Shown: positions 43,172 to 53,284 of the stretch, piece after piece
How the letters are laid out: each line of letters begins with the position of its first letter
Position numbering within the stretch: the first letter of the stretch is position 1
Source: Actinernus sp. WN-2022
Taxonomy: Eukaryota; Cnidaria; Anthozoa; Actiniaria; Actinernidae
NCBI GenBank assembly: GCA_030867875.1
Contig: JAOWCC010001634.1
Span: forward strand, 53,912,021 to 53,976,020
Direction: 5' to 3'
DNA length: 64,000 bases
Program-made: the position numbers and the translations under genes
The notes under the pieces: generated by a model
The model's database searches: none
The model's input: only the letters and a program-made list of their open reading frames with translations
What the model was told of the DNA's origin: nothing

Positions 43172-44625
43172 CTAGTCCGATTTCTCATATTATGAGTGTG
43201 GCTAGTTCATCTACAAAGCGCGATTTCCCATATTATGACCGTGGCTAGTCCATCTACAAAGCGCGATTTCCCATATTATGACTGTGGCTAATCCATCTAC
43301 AAAGCGCGATTTCCCATAATATAAGTACGGCTAGTCCATCTACAAAGCGCGATTTCACATATTATGGATGTGGCTAGTCCATCTACAAAGCGCGATTTCC
43401 CATATTATGACTGTGGCTAATAAATCTACAAAGCGCGATTTCCCATAATATAAGTACGGCTAGTCCATCTACAAAGCGCGATTTCACATATTATGGATGT
43501 GGCTAGTCCATCTACAAAGCGCGATTTCCCATATTATGAGTACGCCTAGTCCATCTATAAAGCGCGATTTCCCATATTATGGCTGTGCCTAGTCCATCTA
43601 CAAAGCGCGCTTTCTCATACTATGGATGTGGATAGTCCATCTACAAAGCGCGATTTCCCATATTATGGCTGTGCCTAGTCCATCTACAAAGCGTGATTTC
43701 CCATATTATGGCTGTGGCTAGTCCATCTACAAAGCGCGATTTCCCATATTATGGCCGTGCCTAGTCCATCTACAAAGCGCGATTTCCCATATTATGAGTA
43801 TGCCTAGTCCATCTACAAAGCGCGATTTCCCATATTATGGCTGTGGCTAGTCCATCTATAAAGCGCGATTTCCCATATTATGGCTGTGGCTAATCCATCT
43901 ACAAAGCGCGATTTCCCATAATATAAGTACGGCTAGTCCATCTACAAAGCGCGATTTCTCATATTATGGATGTGGATAGTCCTTCTACAAAGCGCGATTT
44001 CCCATATTATGAGTATGCCTACTCCATCTACAAAGCGCGATGTCCCATATTATGAGTGTGGCTAGTCCATCTACAAAGCGCGATTTCCCATAATATGAGT
44101 ACGGCTAGTCTATCTACAAAGCCGGATTTCCCATATTATGAGTACGCCTAGTCCATCTACAAAGCGCGATTTCTCATATTATTGATGTGGGTAGTCCATC
44201 TACAAAGCGCGATTTCCCATAATATAAGTACGGCTAGTCCATCTACAAAGCGTGATTTCTCATAATATGAGTACGGCTAGTCCACCTACAAAGCGCGATT
44301 CTCATATTATGGCTGTGCCTAGTCCATCTACAAAGCGTGATTTCCCATATTATGGCGGTGGCTAGTCCATCTACAAAGCGCGATTTCCCATATTATTGCT
44401 GTGCTTAGTCCATCTACAAAGCGCGATTTCCCATATTATGAGTATGCCTAGTCCATCTACAAAGCGCGATTTCCCATATTATGAGTACGCCTAGTCCACT
44501 TACAAAGCGCGATTTCTCATGTTATTGATGTGGGTAGTCCATCTACAAAGCGTGATTTCCCATATTATGGCTGTGCCTAGTCCATCTACAAAGCAGCGAT
44601 TATTATATTATGGGTGTGGTTAGTT
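43172..44625 (-). repeat. 43-bp satellite array, right (inverted orientation)
   Basis: About 33 units of the same 43-bp satellite as at 31921-33613, here as the reverse complement (GTCCATCTACAAAGCGCGAT in the plus strand). The variant types resemble those of the left array. The two arrays face each other across 9.6 kb. Confidence 0.95.
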
Positions 44626-44633
44626 CACGTAGT

Positions 44634-44907
44634 CACGTGGTATATGACGTCATCACATTTGATTAGCGTATGATATAGGTGTTTGATGATTTCAGGTCTG
44701 TATTAATGATACTTCGTACTATTATTACGAATATTCTTTACTGTCACGTGATCTATGACGTCATCACATCTGATTAGCATATGAGTTTGGTGTCGAGTCA
44801 TTAATGCGTCTACCATTAATTGAGTCTGTATTGGTTATATTCCTTGTAATATAGCTTATTTTCTCATGTGTCACGTGACCTATGACGTCATTTGTTTTGG
44901 TCACGTG
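44634..44907 (+). promoter_or_regulatory. Three CACGTG-N5-TGACGTCA modules
   Basis: CACGTG is followed after exactly five bases by TGACGTCA at 44634-44652, 44745-44763 and 44872-44890, and another CACGTG lies at 44902-44907. The first two modules also share downstream TCACATTTGATTAGC-like sequence. E-box and full CRE palindromes at fixed spacing are known factor-binding words (bHLH-ZIP and CREB/ATF). They lie just outside the right satellite. Confidence 0.6.
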
Positions 44908-45026
44908 ATATTGTTTGTTGTATGCCACTTGTGTTTGTGTACACGTTTCGTATTTATTGGATGCTTACTTTCGGAGTTATGGACTGAAACGTTATTTTGC
45001 GAGTTGCCTGCTGAGTAGCCTGCTAA

Positions 45027-46083
45027 CTTCACTATGGTCTAAATCAGGACCTTGCTAATATCAATGAGTGGCTTATTGTGAACAAACTAACATTTAATAA
45101 TTCAAAGACAGAATTTATGTTGATTGGGTCGAGACAAAGGCTTAATACCTTTGACGATGTCCCATCATTAGCTATCAATGGGTTAGGTTAGGGGTTAGGG
45201 TACCCGTTTCAAAATCTTTGGGTGTCCATATCGACGAAAATCTGTCTTGGTCCGTTCACATTGAATCAATGTCCAAGAAAATCGCCTCCGGCATTGGAGC
45301 CCTGAAGCGCATTCGATCTTTTGTACCTCGCAAAACGCTGCAATTTATATTTAACTCGTTAGTTCAACCACATTTTGATTATTGCAGTGTTGTGTGGGAG
45401 AATTGTAATAAAATCTTATCTGCCAAACTTCAGAAATTACAAAATCGCGCATCCAGAGTATTAACCTTTTCAAATTATGACGCTAATGCCGATTGTCTTT
45501 TCGAGGAACTTGGCTGGCAAAAACTTGAAACACAACGCCATATCCACAAAGCTGTCATGGTTTATAAATCTATTAACGGACTTGTCCCTGATTATCTACG
45601 TACCAAATTTGTCGACCGAAGCAGCGTTTCAAATTATTGTTTAAGAGACACCGAGGGCAAACTTGCTGTTCCTTTCCCGCGCACTAATTTTTTGAAAAAC
45701 AGTTTTAGCTATAGTGGTGCAGTGATATGGAATAGCCTCCCTGTAGAATTGCGGCAAGCTAGAACTCTAAGCAATTTTCGCTCTGCCTGCAGCAGTTACT
45801 TTTCTGACATCAATTAGATTATTAAGTAGAAGCACGGCACTCATGTAAAGCAGGTCCTTTTGTTGATGTTTGTAGTCATTTAGAGTTAATTATAAATTAG
45901 AATTAAAGTTGAATACTTGTAGTTTAATAGTTCTTACGATATTTTAATCGCTTATAGTCTGTATATAAGCTTATAGTCTAATTATTATTAGTATTTTTAT
46001 TGTAGTTATCTTACGTTATTTTCATATCTAAAAATCCTGATGAGTTTACCGTGGGTAAATAAAGTTATTATTATTATTATTAA
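45027..46083 (+). pseudogene. Plus-strand LINE, 3' part (RT thumb to tail)
   Basis: From QDLANINEWLIVNKLTFN the sequence continues the RT of the copy that stops at 31920, with VSKSLGVHIDENLSWSVHIE and, in a 199-codon frame (45218-45817), RPHFDYCSVVW-type and FFKNSFSYSGAVIWNSLP-type blocks. A stop/frameshift at about 45190 coincides with a GGTTAGG-rich insert. The 3' end is GGGTAAATAAAGTTATTATT with an ATT tail ending near 46083. About 170 codons of the RT core, with the catalytic Asp pair, are missing between the two halves. Confidence 0.8.
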
Positions 46084-48340
46084 TGGATTAAATGAATAAG
46101 TTCTGAGACCATACAGGACGAGGGCGCTGGAGTTGCAACACTTGGGACTATACTCCTCCATGCAATCACGTCAGTGCATAGACGTAAACCGAACATAGAA
46201 AATCATATCGAGCGAAAATCAATACATATGTAGTCCTCACCGATGCACTGAAAAGAATGAAGGAAGAGTATAGCCCTGAAGCGAAGCAACTCCGAAATAC
46301 CCCGTCAAAGGACCGAGTAATGAAGGGTATTAGATAACCCCATCGGAGAAGGTTTGCACCGGGAAACCATACTGAAAATATATATGCATGAAAAAATGTA
46401 AAAACAAAATTGTACTATGTAGTACAAAAACTAAACTCTAACGAAAAACAGGGCAGTGTGATGTAATGACCCAGAATACTCCATAATGAAAAACATCATG
46501 TACATAGCGACAACAACACCGTTCTTCGCTCCTTGTACGGCTAGCGAAGCACGTGCCAAACGAGAAACGGAAACCAACGTGTTAATTAAACTTAATGCTC
46601 ATGGTTACTTATGCAGTTAACTCAGTTGTGATACAGACGTTTCGCTTTCCCTAGTAAGCGAGACACGCTCGCTCCCCGTAGCCGAAGAGCGAGGCACAAT
46701 CGACTCCTAGCTATACAATACAACGGAGACCCAAATGGGCGTGAACTAGGTATGGCAGCAGAGAATAGAATACTTTTGTATGTCGTAATATACCGTTAAA
46801 AATTCTGTTCTAGGAACGTAGCACAGGGAAATTACTGACAAAGCGGAGCTGACTCTACTCTACGTATTATAAGAACATTCTTAGGGCGCCATAGGCATAT
46901 GTTCTGCCCTAAATAAGAGGACAACCCTGTTGCTCTCAGAACAAACAAAAATCTGAAAGCGAGTTAAATAAGCGAGGACAACTCTATCGCTCTCTGAACA
47001 AAACCTGAAATGAATATAATGAGAGGGTTCGCCCCAGTCGTTAGACAGTATTTCTAAAACGAATAAACTGAGCGAGGTCACCACAGGTGCTCCGTGCACG
47101 AACATTCTAAGCGAATTAACTGAGCGAAATCACCTCCGTCGCTCTACACAACAATTCTAAGCGAATTAACTGAGTGAGATCATCTCTATCGCTCTACACA
47201 ATAATTCTAAGCGAATTCACTGAGCGAGATCACCTCTATCGCGCTACACAAAATTTCTAAGCGAAGTAACTGAACGAGATCACCGCTATCGTTCGACACA
47301 AATTCTAAGCGAATTAATTGAGTGAGATCACCTATCGCTCGACACAAACATTATAAGCGAATTAACGGAGCGAGATACAGACATTCGCGTTCCCTACATC
47401 AATTTAGCCAGACACACTAGGCGGCTCCCCGTAGCTGAAAAGCGAGACACAACCCTCTCTCGCTAAACAGAGAAATACATTCGCTTAGCGAGCCCGATAC
47501 TCGCCCAAGGTTAAACAGCGAGACACCCTCGCTCGCGAGACCAATACTTGCCCTAGGTTTAAGAGCAAGACGTGCACATATGTGTACTGCTGTCTCGCAT
47601 GCGAGACCGAGACTCGCTCCCTAGTCTAAATGGCGACACACTCGCCAGCAAGACCGAGACTCGCTCCCTAGTCTAAATAGCGAAACACATTCACTAAGCG
47701 AGACCCACTCGCTCCCTAGCTGTATAAACCAATCAACGATACAAGATAAGAAATAGATATATACACATATACAGGCGATACATACTGCTTATAAAATGAC
47801 GAACGATATATAAGGCAATTTTGAATAACGAACCTGTCAAAACAGCTCCTGGAACAATGCATAAAAACGATATCAAACGTTTTCAGTGGCAAGATGAACA
47901 AGAGGTTAAATTGTAGCCTGAACTGGGGCTGGTACATCTGGTGGCGAGGATAGCTTGAAGCTTCGTCTCCTGGACAGCATTCTAGGGTCGAGGACCAACG
48001 TGGGCACCAACGGAGGCGCAGCGATGAACAGGATGTTGAGCAAACTCCCCAGAGCCTATATGGTCGGAGCATATTCCCACTAAACATCAACAAATACAAG
48101 CATTCCATTTTGTTTGGCACAAAGAGAGGTTTATTTATATGATAGTACAAATGGATAAAATGACAATGACAAGATAAATGATCAGAAACTAATTAAATTA
48201 AACCTCTCTGCCCACCAGGGTGGGAGGGATGGGGAATAAATTCGTTAAGATAATTATTGTGTACTAATACAGCATGCAAGATAAACGTACCTATTACACT
48301 CTTATTCCATTGTATTATTTTGTGCCTATTTTACTATTAG
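46084..48340. repeat. Degenerate GCGA/GAGACAC repeat region, no gene
   Basis: From about 46980 to 47370 a unit of about 57 bases (TTCTAAGCGAATTAACTGAG, then CGAGATCACC and CGCTCTACACA) recurs six or seven times with divergence. From 47370 to 47720 shorter units with GCGAGAC and CTCGCTCCC follow. The rest is unstructured. I saw no supported gene. Confidence 0.65.
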
Positions 48341-48390
48341 TTGTTGGGCCAGTTCACACTGGAAGTGCAAATTTGACTGGGAGCGGAGTA

Positions 48391-48400
48391 GTATATAAAG
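48391..48400 (+). promoter_or_regulatory. TATA box of the second zinc-ribbon module
   Basis: AGTAGTATATAAAGTG matches the Polinton site at 3228-3242. Downstream, TAGCAATTAGAGAG at 48647-48660 matches the Polinton element AGCAATTAGAGAC at 3550, 53 and 69 bases before the respective ATGs. Confidence 0.6.
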
Positions 48401-48404
48401 TGCC

Positions 48405-48635
48405 CTTAGGATAGCTCGCCAGCACTCGTCGAGTCTCTCAGCCCCCTTTCCCAGGTACCCTAAACCCCCCTTTTCCGGGGACCTCCTAGGATCGCTCTCC
48501 AGGCTCAGCTGAGTCTCCCAGCACCCCCTTCCCAGGGCCCCCCTTAGGAGCGCCCACCGGGCCAGCCGAGTCTCCAAGCACCCCCTTTCCCAGGGATCCT
48601 TAGAATCGCTCGCCAGGCCCCACCGAGCTTTTGTA
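48405..48635 (+). repeat. 64-bp GC-rich minisatellite in the leader
   Basis: About 3.5 units containing GCTCGCCAG, GAGTCTC and CCCCCTTTCCCAGG in order, diverged by 10-20 percent. Confidence 0.7.
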
Positions 48636-48700
48636 CTGTAAACAATTAGCAATTAGAGAGGTGTCTATCTAAGGTATACCTGAGGTAACGAATTACCAAC

Positions 48701-48988
48701 ATGCGCGGTGAGAATTTATGTGGTTGGTTAAAAGTCGGAGAGCAGGCCTTCTGCAGCAAGTCGTGTATAGATACGTACTGCAAGATCCACCACAAGAAAC
48801 TAAGGCAGGGAAGACCGATTCCAACCCCTTGTCGTGGATGCGGAAAGGGCACCCAGAGCACTCTTCGTACTTGTGTTATGTGTGGCTTGGGATCCTTACG
48901 TGTAAAGCTATCCAGGAAGAAAGAGGCAGCAAGGTGGAAGTTCGTAGCAGTAATGCGAGAGCTGTTACAGGTTCGAACCCCCATTTAG
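48701..48988 (+). CDS. Second small CxxC zinc-ribbon protein
   Basis: An intact 95-residue frame from ATG 48701. It has CSKSCIDTYC..H in the N-terminal half, the ribbon PCRGCGKGTQSTLRTCVMCG in the centre and a Lys/Arg-rich C-terminal half (KLSRKKEAARWK). Spacing and order match the Polinton protein at 3619-3900, as do the upstream TATA and AGCAATTAGAGA elements. It is probably a remnant or part of a second viral-type element. No other Polinton hallmark gene is seen next to it; the nearest coding material is the GC-rich unknown at 50.2-53.3 kb. Confidence 0.7.
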   Translation: MRGENLCGWLKVGEQAFCSKSCIDTYCKIHHKKLRQGRPIPTPCRGCGKGTQSTLRTCVMCGLGSLRVKLSRKKEAARWKFVAVMRELLQVRTPI

Positions 48989-49049
48989 AGATATCCGTTG
49001 TCTGGTATATATGTAGGTTGTTTCTCGATTCAGTTGTTTTTAATACAAG

Positions 49050-49074
49050 CTAGGTTGTTTCTTAAACAACCTAG
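49050..49074 (+). terminator. Perfect hairpin after the second zinc-ribbon gene
   Basis: CTAGGTTGTTT, loop CTT, then the exact complement: an 11-bp stem 62 bases after the stop codon. Confidence 0.5.
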
Positions 49075-50160
49075 GTTGGAATATCAATGATACTAAAAAG
49101 GGATTTTTAATTTTTTTGGGGATACATCAAAAAAAGGGTTTAGTTTTTTTGGGGGGGAATTTAAAAAGAAAAAAAACAAACACCCCTCCCCTACAAAATA
49201 CTTTTTGTCAACTCACCACTTCCGTCTACTTCCCTCCCCTCCCTTCCTACTGTCTCTCAATTTTCTCCTTGTCCCCCCTCACACACCTTACTGTACTGTA
49301 CCAGTTACCTTGACCACTTACTAACTTGCCCGGTAGGGCTTAACTTGGCCGATTCACGTGGAACGCCTGGTAGATATTAATCCAGTGGATTATCACACTG
49401 CGCCACGAAAGCGCTTGTTGATTTAAACACATCATTTATTCTCCAAGTGACTAATCGTCGAACCCAGTCCCTCTCGTTATGTGCGCATGCTACTACTAAC
49501 AAAATCGGACTTTGAAACATCTTTCGAAAACATTGTATGGACGACATTAAACCGGGACGAAACTGCAACACAGATGAAGTTTGTGTTGACTCTGCGTTCT
49601 TTTATGAAAGCTGCAGCAACTCAAGGGAAGCAAGGAAGCTAAATCCAGAAAAATACTTTGTTTCTTGACTTTATTACGGCTCCACTCGTACTTCGAAACA
49701 AACTGTGTCAACCGAACCGACTTAGGGTAATCACTGACCTAAAATAAAGACAAAATAAAGCGTATCACCTCTAACATTGTATCTAGAAGAAGATTTTTAC
49801 GATTCAAGAGCTAAATAGTATCTCAGTATTAAAGTAACGAGTGCAGAGGATCTTGGAGTTAGCTGCTACTCGTTAGACTCAGCTTTTCCAATGGAATAAA
49901 ATACTGACCACTAAGTGGATCAAAGAAACACTGTATTATATTGTCTTGTTCTCTAATCAAGAATTCCTCAGAGAATGTGAAAAGACGTAAAAATGGATAA
50001 ATGATCGAGAACTTACACAGAAATAACTCAAAACGTTATTAACAGTTATGTTTTCACTTTCCAGTTTCCATGCAGAACAAGTGCCGCTAGACGAAAGCGG
50101 CCACAACACTTTTTGCCGGGCATACGGTAGTTGGAACCTGTCCAAACACCAAATTAGAGA
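49075..50160. other. Gene-free stretch
   Basis: T-runs and pyrimidine-rich sequence near 49090-49300 and AT-rich unique-looking DNA after it. No feature is supported. Confidence 0.4.
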
Positions 50161-50246
50161 AAGGGAAATGTAGGGTATTGGGAACACACGTTTCTACTAG
50201 GGTATTTGGGTATTGGAAACACAAGTTTCTACTACAACCGACCAAC

Positions 50247-51257
50247 ATGGCACAGAAGTACGCATCTGCAAAAGACATGGGCCTTCGCTCTGTTGGTGAG
50301 CGCACGGATCGCTACGTCCTGCTGCAGAACGTCTTCGGGGCAACCTCGCTTCCGACATCGCGCCACCGCGAGGAGCCCCTCTTCTGGGTACAGCCGCTGG
50401 CAGCGCAATGGGCGGCTCTGACGTCGGCCATCCACTGCAACACCGTGCTGCTATCGAAGCAAACCAAGACCCTGTACGCGATCTATTGGGGGAACACCGG
50501 CACCAGACGTCCTGGAAAATAGGTACCTGCCGTTATGGATGTCCGCCTTCGGCTACGTGGGGCTACCAATACACGCCGTGGTCCTCGACCAAGACGACGA
50601 GGGTGTCCACACCACGCTCCCAACCTACCAGAAGCTCGAGGGCGGAACCTTCCTAGCGTGCAGCATTGCGCCCTTCGCGCGACACGCCGCAGAACCGGAG
50701 CCAGCCGCGGGCTTCCGGCCATTGGCAGACAGCTGGAAGGGCTCGAGGCGCGGAAGGAATCCCTCGAAGAGAGGATCCAACGCTATCGGGAGCCTTTCGA
50801 GGCGGCTAACCGCGACTTTCGCACCAGGAAGAATTCGCAGAAGCTACTCGACCTATGGACGGACCAAAGCCAGCCATTCTAGCCGGCGCGCATCCAGGTG
50901 TTGGGGTTCCAGAACTTGCCCCCCACTTCCACCACGATTCTGGCGGTGTCGGTCTCGCGCGTCACCCCAGCTGGGCCGGTCGTTCCGACGACCCACATCC
51001 AGGTTGGCCCGCGGAAGCGCCGATGCTATGTTGGGCACCCTCGAGCATGGCCAAGATCCTATCCGACCCCAGGACCACCACGCGCTATCCTCCGACGTCC
51101 GCCAGCCGATACCCATTCCACATTTGCGAAGTGAGATACGCCCGCTCTCCTTCGTCATCGAGCGGTTCGACACCCCGTTTGGCTCCCACGGCTATCGCAG
51201 ACCCAAACTAGCCAATTTCCGCGCCCCCAAAGCAGTCTGCGAACAGCTCCAAGCTTC
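50247..51257 (+). pseudogene. GC-rich unknown protein, deleted plus-strand copy
   Basis: ATG 50247 opens MAQKYASAKDMGLRSVGERT, a plausible true N-terminus, which after about 38 codons joins by deletion to the block REEPLFWVQPLAAQWAALTS. Later pieces in other frames carry VGLPIHAVVLDQDDEGVHTT, a coiled coil (GLEARKESLEERIQRYREPF) and RYPFHICEVRY. All of these also occur in the minus-strand copy at 51.25-53.26 kb, so this copy has lost several internal segments and has multiple frameshifts. A 28-bp word with GGAACACACGTTTCTACTA is duplicated just upstream. GC content and codon use differ sharply from the surroundings. Confidence 0.55.
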
Positions 51258-53262
51258 TCGAGTAGGGGTGGGTTGGCTTGGAGTTGGGCTCCAATGCGTA
51301 CTTCTGTACGCCGCGGTACGTGTACCGGGCAATAGCTTCCACACGGAACTCGCTGTCCGGCGGTAGGGCTTCGAGCTTCGCACAGTCCTTGTTTTTGGGC
51401 TCGAGGACCACGCGCATTTGCTGTGTGCGGTCGTGCTGGCGCAGCGCCTCGCCGGCGGTTTGTGCTTCTAGATCTAGGCGTGCGGCCTCCTCTTCGGCAT
51501 CGCGCATGGCTTGGAGCTGTTCGCAGACTGCTTTGGGGGCGCTGAAGTTGGCTAGTTTGGGTCTGCGATAGCCGTGGGAGCCAAACGGGGTGTCGAACCC
51601 GTCGATGACAAATGAGAGCCGGGAGTATCTCACTTCGCAAATGTGGAATGGGTATCGGCTGACGTGCGTCGGAGGATAGCGCGTGGTAGTCCTGGGGTCG
51701 GATAGGATCTTGGCCATGCTCGAGGGTGTCCAACATAGCATCGGCGCTTCCGCGGGCCATCCTAGATGTGGTTCGTCGGAACGACCGGCCGCGGCTGGGG
51801 CGGCGTGCGAGACCGACACCGCCAGAATCGTGCTGTCGAACGACTTGGTGGAAGTGGGAGGCAAGTTCTGGAACCCCAACACCTGGATGCGCGCCGGCTC
51901 GAATGGCTGGCTTTGGTCCGTCCATAGGTCGAGTAGCTTCTGCGAACTCTTCCTGGTGCGAAAGTCGCGGGTAGCCGCCTCGAAAGGCTTCCGATAGCGT
52001 TGGACCCTCTCTTCGAGGGCTTCCTTCCGCGCCTCGAGCTCTTCCAGCTGTCTGCACGCAGAAGCGCGCCGGTCGACGATATCCTGTCTCTGGGCGTCTT
52101 TGGCCGCCTGGGCCTCTTTCCTTTGGCGCGCGATGGTGACTCGCCAGTTGTTTTCCTGTAGCAGCAGTGCTTCTTCTGCCAGCTTTGCTAGGCGGTCACG
52201 GGTCGATAGCAGACACACTTTCCCGGGCGGTGGGGACCTCTTCGATCGGAAAGGGCAACAGCCTGCGGTTTCCATTCCAGACCTTCCGATTCCACCTCCA
52301 GCGCACGAACTCGGTGTCTGCCAATGGCCGGGAGCCCGCGGCTGGCTCCGGTTCTGCGGCGTTACTGCACACTAGGAAGGTTCCGCCTTCGAGCTTCTGG
52401 TAGGTTGGGAGCGTGGTGTGGACACCATCGTCGTCTTGTTCGAGGACCACGGTGTGTATTGGTAGCCCCACGAAGCCGAAGGCGGACACCCATAGCGGCA
52501 GGTACCTATTTTCCAGGACTTCGAAGTTTTGGTCCTTGTAGGTTTTGTATACCCCGCAGAGGCGTCTGGTGCCGGTGTTCCCCCAGTAGATCGCGTACAG
52601 GGTCTTGGTTTGTTTCGATAGCAGCACGGTGTTGCAGTGGATGGCCGACGTCAGAGCCGCCCACTGCGCTGCCAGCGGCTGTACCCAGAAGAGGGGCTCC
52701 TCGCGGTGGCGCGATAGGGTGAGCACGTGGGCCACAGCCCCGCGCGCGGCATCCAAGCGGGCTTCCTCCGGCAACAGGCCGTACAGAGAGACCTCGATAC
52801 GACAGATACCACGGGCTTGTATTTCGGGGTGGGCGAACGTCTCCCCAAGCCGCTCGTCTGGCCAATTGCAGTAGTTGGCGACGTTGTTGCCCATAGTTTC
52901 TTGGACGCCTGCACACTCTACCTGGCAGTCGAGCTTGTTGTAGAACTTTCCGCGCCACAGCGAGCCACACGGGGGGGGGGGGGGGGAGTAGGACAGACAG
53001 TTTTTGCCCACGGTGCTCTCGTTGGGAAGGATCCTGTCTGGGATATCCTCCTCTTGCATGTCCGGTGGAAGGAAGTCGTGGTTTGGACGAGGTGGTCCAG
53101 CAACGCCTGTCTCTCTAGGCACCCCGAGAAGTCTTGCGTGGCATCCAAAGCGTACAGGCCTACGCCGTCCAGACGTAGGTCCTCCAGGAACTTGGGTAAC
53201 TTGCCAAAGAGTTCTTCCAGCTGGATGTCGGCGACATAGAGTATTGCCACCACGATGGCGGC
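51250..53262 (-). pseudogene. GC-rich unknown multi-domain protein, longer minus-strand copy
   Basis: Reading from 53262 down: LEELFGKLPKFLEDLRLDG and YALDATQDFSG (frame ending 52918), then after a frameshift VGKNCLSYSPP, FYNKLDCQVECAGVQETMGN, ANYCNWPDERLGETF and ARGICRIEVSLYGL, then the REEPLFWVQPLAAQW and VVLEQDDDGVHTTL blocks, and after another frameshift a coiled coil (QLEELEARKEALEERVQRYR) and a C-terminal region with IARYTYRGVQKYALEP. A 16-base G run at 52971-52986 lies inside. The YNK-to-RIEVSLYG layout faintly recalls replication initiators, but I see no HUH motif and do not recognise the family. The N-terminus is cut where the second BEL begins. Confidence 0.55.
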
Positions 53263-53284
53263 TGGTGTTGGGCTATTTTTTCCC

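Noticed and set aside
47716..48150. 144-codon minus-strand frame
   Set aside because: No recognisable pattern and surrounded by degenerate repeats.
48960..48990. tRNA-like T-arm GGTTCGAACCC
   Set aside because: It lies inside the zinc-ribbon frame, and no D-arm, anticodon arm or acceptor pairing is found upstream.
50535..51366. Overlapping long frames in the GC-rich region
   Set aside because: High GC makes stops rare; only frames matching the other inverted copy were kept.
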